Assembly (NCBI RefSeq): GCF_963556105.2
Contig: NZ_OY829945.1
Location: forward strand, 601,001-665,000
From: an uncultured Tolumonas sp.
Lineage (GTDB): Bacteria > Pseudomonadota > Gammaproteobacteria > Enterobacterales > Aeromonadaceae
DNA length: 64,000 nt
Direction: 5' to 3'
Part shown: piece after piece, positions 59,280 to 64,000 of the stretch
Layout of the letters: each line of letters begins with the position of its first letter
Position numbering within the stretch: position 1 is the stretch's first letter
Notes under the pieces: generated by a model
Databases searched by the model: none
The model's input: only the letters and a program-made list of their open reading frames with translations
Told to the model about the DNA's origin: nothing
Program-made: the position numbers and the translations under genes

Positions 59280-60188
59280 ATGTCACGACGTCTCCCCCCG
59301 CTGAATGCCTTAAAAGCATTTGAAGCGGCAGCCCGTCATTTAAGTTTTACCAAGGCGGCAGAAGAATTGTTTGTCACTCAGGCAGCAATTAGTCATCAGA
59401 TCAAAACGCTGGAAGATTTTCTGGGCTTAAAACTCTTCCGGCGTCGTAATCGCAGTTTGCTTCTGACGGAAGAGGGGCAGGGTTATTATCAGGATATCCG
59501 CTCTATTTTCAGTTCGGTGTGCGATGCGACGGAGCGTTTAATGGCGCGTAGTGCCAAAGGCACGCTGACGGTGACCATGCAGCCAAGTTTTGCCATCCAG
59601 TGGTTGGTGCCGCGATTAAGCCTGTTCAGTCAGTTACATCCAGAAATTGATGTGCGAATCAAAGCCGTTGATCAAGACGCTGATACCTTGATCGATGATG
59701 TTGATATTGCTATTTATTACGGCGATGGTCATTGGTCTGATCTGCAGATGTATAAACTGCATTCAGAATATCGTATTCCCGTGTGTTCACCGTCGTTACT
59801 GCAAGGGAAAAAACTGACTAAACCGGAAGATCTGGCACAGTTTTCATTATTACATGACGCCTCGCGTCGGGATTGGTCGCGTTGGTTACGTCAGGTGGGT
59901 GTGTCATTACCGAATGCCGGGCAAGGGCCGATTTTTAGCCATTCAACGATGGTGCTGCAAGCCGCGGTGTTGGGGCAAGGAGTGGCGCTGGGGCATAGTT
60001 TGTTATCTCGTCCGGAAATTCAGGCCGGACGTCTGGTTTGCCCGCTACCGCAAACGCTCATCAATGATAACGCCTATTATCTGGTGATGGCGCCAGGGCA
60101 TGATACGTTGGGTAAAGTGGCGGCATTTCGTGATTGGATTGTGGCGTTGGTGCAGCAAGAAGAAGCGGAGTTTGATTCTGCGCTATGA
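59280..60188 (+). CDS. gcvA: LysR-family regulator GcvA
   Basis: A LysR-type regulator of 302 residues. The N-terminal helix-turn-helix SFTKAAEELFVTQAAISHQIKTLE is very close to GcvA, the glycine-cleavage regulator, and the effector domain follows. In E. coli gcvA is also next to rlmM. The glycine-cleavage genes are not in the window. Control of gltB across the divergent region is possible but unsupported. Confidence 0.9.
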   Translation: MSRRLPPLNALKAFEAAARHLSFTKAAEELFVTQAAISHQIKTLEDFLGLKLFRRRNRSLLLTEEGQGYYQDIRSIFSSVCDATERLMARSAKGTLTVTMQPSFAIQWLVPRLSLFSQLHPEIDVRIKAVDQDADTLIDDVDIAIYYGDGHWSDLQMYKLHSEYRIPVCSPSLLQGKKLTKPEDLAQFSLLHDASRRDWSRWLRQVGVSLPNAGQGPIFSHSTMVLQAAVLGQGVALGHSLLSRPEIQAGRLVCPLPQTLINDNAYYLVMAPGHDTLGKVAAFRDWIVALVQQEEAEFDSAL

Positions 60189-60270
60189 TTGCTCGTTAAA
60201 AAAGCAGCATCTTTGTCTGCTTCAGTGTATGGTGTCGCACTTTTCAAGGTGAGTGAGGGGAGAAGCGTAA

Positions 60271-61374
60271 ATGAACCACCTGATGTTCTATTGTCGTCCG
60301 GGATTTGAAAAAGATATGGCCGCGGAGATCCAGGATAAGGCAGTGGCACTGGAGTGTTTCGGCTTTTCCCGTGTCGCTGACAATTGCGGTTTCGTGCTAT
60401 TCGAATGTTATGGTGAACAGGATGCCGAGCGATTAGCCCGTCGTCTGCCATTTCGTGAGCTGATTTTTGCCCGTCAAATGCTGGTCGTGGTCAAGCAATT
60501 AAATGGCTTAGATCTGAAAGATCGCATTACCCCGATTGTGGATGCGTTGCAAAAACTGCCGGAATTCGGCGAACTGCGCGTGGAAACTGCGGATACCAAT
60601 GAAGCGAAAGAATTGTCTACTTTCTGCCGTAAATTCAGTGTGCCATTGCGTCAGGCGCTCCGTGCCGCCGGCAAGTTAACACAGGATATTGATTCCCGTC
60701 GCCCGGTGTTGCACCTGTTTTTCCTGAAAAATGATACTGTCTGGATCGGTTATTCCTATCCGAATAACAATTCACCGTTCCACATGGGCATTCCTCGTCT
60801 GCGTTTTCCATCCGATGCACCAAGTCGCTCGACTTTAAAATTGGAAGAAGCATTTTATATGTTTATTCCGCAGGAAGATGACGAATACCGTCTCTGTTCT
60901 GGTTTAACGGCGGTTGATCTGGGTGCAAGCCCTGGCGGCTGGACTTATCAGCTGGTGCGACGTGGCATGATGGTGTCGGCTATCGATAACGGGCCGATGG
61001 ATGAGGCGCTGATGGAGACTGGTCAGGTGAAACACATCATGGCTGATGGTTTTACCTATCGTCCGACCAAGAAAAAACCGTATTGGCTCGTATGTGACAT
61101 GGTGGAAAAACCAGCGCGTATTACCCATTTGATTGCGCAATGGTTTCGTGAAGATTGCTGTCATGAGGCGATTTTTAACCTGAAATTACCGATGAAAAAA
61201 CGCTATGCCGAAGTGGAGCATAATTTGGCTGTGTTGAAAGAGTGGCTGGCCGAGTTAGAGGGTGACTACGTGATTCAGGCCAAGCAGCTCTATCATGATC
61301 GTGAAGAGATCACAGTGCATGTTTATGATGAAAAGAAATTGGCTCGTCGTCGTTCTGGTGCGTTTAACGTATAA
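60271..61374 (+). CDS. rlmM: 23S rRNA 2'-O-methyltransferase RlmM
   Basis: The methyltransferase that modifies C2498 of 23S rRNA, 367 residues. An N-terminal THUMP-like domain is followed by the SAM-binding motif [16 protein letters not shown] and the catalytic K-D-K-E type residues (for example LKLPMKKR). GTGAGGGGAG precedes the ATG. It follows gcvA on the same strand. Confidence 0.96.
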   Translation: MNHLMFYCRPGFEKDMAAEIQDKAVALECFGFSRVADNCGFVLFECYGEQDAERLARRLPFRELIFARQMLVVVKQLNGLDLKDRITPIVDALQKLPEFGELRVETADTNEAKELSTFCRKFSVPLRQALRAAGKLTQDIDSRRPVLHLFFLKNDTVWIGYSYPNNNSPFHMGIPRLRFPSDAPSRSTLKLEEAFYMFIPQEDDEYRLCSGLTAVDLGASPGGWTYQLVRRGMMVSAIDNGPMDEALMETGQVKHIMADGFTYRPTKKKPYWLVCDMVEKPARITHLIAQWFREDCCHEAIFNLKLPMKKRYAEVEHNLAVLKEWLAELEGDYVIQAKQLYHDREEITVHVYDEKKLARRRSGAFNV

Positions 61375-61406
61375 CTGAGCAGTGCGGCAGTGATTGAGCA
61401 AAAAAT

Positions 61407-61437
61407 AAAGGGCGCATTTTGAGATGTGCCCTTTTTT
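61407..61437. terminator. Bidirectional terminator rlmM/xni
   Basis: The stem AAAGGGC/GCCCTTT, extended by further pairing, is followed by six T on the plus strand and T-rich sequence on the minus strand. It separates convergent genes. Confidence 0.85.
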
Positions 61438-61448
61438 GATCTTGTCGC

Positions 61449-62237
61449 TTACGTTGCTGGTGCTGGTGTATAGCGCAGGTCTTTCAGATTAAACCCGAGT
61501 GGAATATCGTCTTTTAAGCGCACCAGTTCTTGTGCCAGCAAACAGGCTTCGCGATATTGCTGTGCGAGCAGGGCTTTTTTGTTTTCGCTGGCATCTGCAC
61601 TCAGCAAGTTAGCCAAAGAGCCATATTCCGCTAACAACTGTTGTGCGGTTTTCTCCCCGATCCCCGGCACACCTTTAATATTCATGCCGCTGATACCGGT
61701 GAGTGACCAAAAATCAACGAGCTGGGCCGGTAACAGACCATATTGCTGCTGCACAAAAGCATGATCCAACCAGCGTTTGTTAAAGTAATCGCGGATCTGT
61801 AATCCACTGTCCAGCAGTTGGCAGAAACCTTTATCGGTCGAGATCAACGTTGCCTGATGACCATTTGGCATCAGTGGTTTGACTAATGTTGCAATCAGAT
61901 CGTCGGCTTCGTCACTGTCTGAGACTAATGAATCAATACCCAGCTTAAATAATGAATCCTGTAGCTGATCTAACCCCAAGCGCAGAGCTTCCGGCATGGC
62001 CGTACGCCCTTCTTTGTAGGCGGGATATTTTACTTTTCGCCAACCAGACACTTCGCTGTCGAACACCGCAATAACGTGGCTGGGGTTGGCTTCCTGCAAG
62101 ATGGTTTTGACGGCACGTTGCATAGTGATGTCGGTGGCAGCCAGTTGCGCTGCCACATCATCAATGTTTTGTTTACTTTGCGCGGAATGGATACGCCGGA
62201 TTAAGTTGAGCGCATCCAGTATGAGCAGATGAGCCAT
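61449..62237 (-). CDS. xni: Flap endonuclease Xni (YgdG)
   Basis: A FEN-family nuclease of 262 residues that resembles the 5' nuclease domain of DNA polymerase I. The N terminus MAHLLILDALNLIRRIHSAQ, the metal-site Asp residues in SDSDEADDLIATLV and STDKGFCQLL, and the H3TH motif GVPGIGEKTAQQLL are visible. It lies four bases after ppnN. Confidence 0.95.
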   Translation of the reverse strand: MAHLLILDALNLIRRIHSAQSKQNIDDVAAQLAATDITMQRAVKTILQEANPSHVIAVFDSEVSGWRKVKYPAYKEGRTAMPEALRLGLDQLQDSLFKLGIDSLVSDSDEADDLIATLVKPLMPNGHQATLISTDKGFCQLLDSGLQIRDYFNKRWLDHAFVQQQYGLLPAQLVDFWSLTGISGMNIKGVPGIGEKTAQQLLAEYGSLANLLSADASENKKALLAQQYREACLLAQELVRLKDDIPLGFNLKDLRYTPAPAT

Positions 62238-62240
62238 AAA

Positions 62241-63596
62241 CTACAGTTGAATTTCGTAGCAAGGCACATACGTACTACCCGGAAGTTTCATACGTTTTTG
62301 TGCAATGAAATCTTGTAGCAACTTATCCATCATATGCATCAGGCTGGCATCACCGGATAATTTGAATGGTCCATTTTGCTCAATGGCTTTGATACCACGA
62401 TCTTTCACATTCCCGGCCACGATGCCAGAGAATGCTTTACGTAAATTGCAGGCCAGCTGCTCTGGTGGTTGTTCTCTGCTCAGATTGAGTTGTGCCATAT
62501 TGTCATGGGTTGGCTCAAACGGGAGCTGGAATTCCGGATCAATATGCAAGGCCCAGTTGAACGAGTAGGCATCACCAATCGCTTTGCGGTAGTCACGAAT
62601 GTGCGGCATGGCACTTTTCATCGTCTGACCGACGGCTTCTGCATCATTGATAATAATTTGGTAATAACGTGTGGCTGCATCACCCAGTGTGGCGCGGACA
62701 AAGGCATCCAGTGAGCGGAAATAGGCTTCACTGCTTTTCGGGCCTGTCAGTACCACCGGTAACGGATGATGCTGGTTCGCCGGGTTCATCAAAATACCGA
62801 GAATGTAGAGCAACTCTTCTGCTGTTCCGACACCACCGGGGAAGATGATAATGCCATGCCCCAGGCGGACAAAAGCTTCCAGACGTTTTTCGATATCCGG
62901 CAAAATAACCAACTCAGTCACGATAGGATTAGGCGGCTCGGCAGCAATAATCGATGGTTCAGTTAACCCGACATAACGGCGATGCTGGTAACGCTGATTA
63001 GCATGCCCGACCGCAGCACCTTTCATTGGCCCTTCCATGGCACCTGGCCCGCAACCGGTACAGATGTTCAATTCGCGTAAGCCGAGCTGATGGCCAACTT
63101 CACGGGAGTAGTGATATTCCGCTTCGTTGATCGAATGCCCACCCCAGCAAACGACCATGTTAGGTACTTCACCTGTGCGTACAGTTCTGGCATTACGCAG
63201 TATGGAAAAAACCAAGTTGGTAATGTGGCTGGAGCTGCTCAGATTGAGTGAAAGATCGACTTCGAGTTTGTTACTGACATACAAAATATCGCGTAATACG
63301 GAGAATAAATGTTCCTGCAGACCTCGAATGATCTCGCCATCAACAAATGCAGATTGCGGAGCATTAAATAGCTCCAGCTTTACGCCGCGTTCACGGCTGA
63401 TGATATTGATCGAAAAATTCTGATGTTTTTCCAGGATCTCTTTTGAGGAGTCGGTCTTGCTGCCACTGTTGAGGACAGCTAAAGAACAATTGCGATAGAG
63501 CTGATAAATTTCACCTGCTGCCGCTTGCTGAAGACGATCGACTTCCAGCTGGGATAACAGCTCCATGCTGCCAACAGGATTTACATAGGTGATCAT
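62241..63596 (-). CDS. ppnN: Pyrimidine/purine nucleotide 5'-monophosphate nucleosidase PpnN
   Basis: A LOG-family nucleosidase of 451 residues (YgdH/PpnN) that cleaves nucleotides to base and ribose-5-phosphate. In E. coli it binds (p)ppGpp. The N-terminal PpnN domain begins [19 protein letters not shown]. The LOG motif [10 protein letters not shown] and the nearby MEGPMKGA are clear. It lies upstream of xni, as in E. coli. Confidence 0.95.
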   Translation of the reverse strand: MITYVNPVGSMELLSQLEVDRLQQAAAGEIYQLYRNCSLAVLNSGSKTDSSKEILEKHQNFSINIISRERGVKLELFNAPQSAFVDGEIIRGLQEHLFSVLRDILYVSNKLEVDLSLNLSSSSHITNLVFSILRNARTVRTGEVPNMVVCWGGHSINEAEYHYSREVGHQLGLRELNICTGCGPGAMEGPMKGAAVGHANQRYQHRRYVGLTEPSIIAAEPPNPIVTELVILPDIEKRLEAFVRLGHGIIIFPGGVGTAEELLYILGILMNPANQHHPLPVVLTGPKSSEAYFRSLDAFVRATLGDAATRYYQIIINDAEAVGQTMKSAMPHIRDYRKAIGDAYSFNWALHIDPEFQLPFEPTHDNMAQLNLSREQPPEQLACNLRKAFSGIVAGNVKDRGIKAIEQNGPFKLSGDASLMHMMDKLLQDFIAQKRMKLPGSTYVPCYEIQL

Positions 63597-63611
63597 GGTT
63601 GTATCCGAGAG

Positions 63612-64000
63612 TTAGAGTGTGATGATAATGCGGTCGCGACCCGCATTTTTGGCTTCATATAAGGCTTTATCTGCGCGTTCAAAAGCATCAGTGATGCGAT
63701 CGCCACTGCGGAATAATGTGGCACCCAATGAAATACTGATGGAGATCCGCTCATCTTTGAAGCGGAACGGAATACCCTTGATCACACTTCGTAGTTTGTC
63801 TAATGGCAGTTGAATGGAATCTTCGCTGATGCCTGGAAGTAACACGACAAATTCTTCACCACCAAAGCGGGCAACAAAATCGGTGTCACGTAATGCGGTG
63901 CTCAGCGCTCGCGCGATAACTTTGAGGGCCTTATCGCCGGCCAGATGACCGAACTGATCGTTGATCGCTTTAAAATGATCAACATCAACAATCGCCAGAC
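63612..64000 (-). CDS. GGDEF diguanylate cyclase, 3' part only
   Basis: The C-terminal 128 residues of a gene cut by the window end. The frame reads through to the last base and carries DVDHFKAINDQFGH and GGEEF (in FVARFGGEEFVVLLP), the active-site motif of a diguanylate cyclase that makes cyclic-di-GMP. The gene runs onward beyond 64000, so the sensor domain cannot be seen. It lies upstream of ppnN on the same strand. Confidence 0.9.
   Translation of the reverse strand, partial: LAIVDVDHFKAINDQFGHLAGDKALKVIARALSTALRDTDFVARFGGEEFVVLLPGISEDSIQLPLDKLRSVIKGIPFRFKDERISISISLGATLFRSGDRITDAFERADKALYEAKNAGRDRIIITL

Overview
The window is a stretch of gammaproteobacterial chromosome, moderate in GC. 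Protein sequences and gene neighbourhoods (glnA-DUF4124-glnL-glnG beside typA, rstAB, ftsN-hslVU, gcvA-rlmM, xni, ppnN) point to the Aeromonadales, most like Tolumonas. This assignment rests on family resemblance only and was not checked by a search. No rRNA, tRNA, CRISPR array, insertion sequence, prophage or integrase was seen.

Positions 1-13240 form an accessory carbohydrate locus that looks built for mixed-linkage beta-glucan and its oligosaccharides. It holds a lactose/cellobiose-type PTS (IIB, IIC, IIA) with a GH1 phospho-beta-glucosidase, a secreted lichenase-like GH16 enzyme, and a divergent ABC uptake system (two permeases and a binding protein, with no ATPase). It also holds a lipoprotein with two sugar-binding-like domains joined by a Gly-Thr repeat, a LamB/BglH-type porin, a MalM-like lipoprotein and a LacI-type regulator. 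A palindrome TGAAATCGATTTCA lies in the PTS promoter, and near copies lie in the ABC/lipoprotein divergent region, so one regulator may control the whole set. CRP-like sites suggest catabolite control as well.

Positions 13258-20078 carry nitrogen control (glnG, glnL, a DUF4124 protein, glnA with a clear sigma-54 promoter and an upstream NtrC-like site) and typA. Positions 20178-25525 carry yihY, the rstAB two-component pair, a small acidic protein of unknown function and a GGDEF/EAL protein. Positions 25785-31317 carry parC, plsC, a DedA protein, an HcaT-like transporter and a small protein. Positions 31382-36269 carry hslVU behind a sigma-32-type promoter, ftsN and argS.

Positions 36529-40611 carry a LON-domain protein, an ECF sigma factor with a ChrR-type zinc anti-sigma factor, and the agmatine-to-putrescine genes aguB and aguA. 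aguA appears frameshifted at a run of eight T. Positions 40648-52528 carry a very large PAS/GAF/GGDEF/EAL protein, priA, rpmE, a short malic enzyme, a general porin, glpX and a PanM-like acetyltransferase. Positions 52635-64000 carry gltBD, whose leader holds an NtrC-like site and an intrinsic terminator, then gcvA, rlmM, xni, ppnN and the 3' part of another GGDEF gene cut by the window end.

The best leads for new biology are the co-regulated beta-glucan locus with its unusual lipoprotein and orphan ABC permeases, the possible attenuator before gltBD, and the aguA homopolymer frameshift. The ECF/ChrR self-promoter is a further lead.
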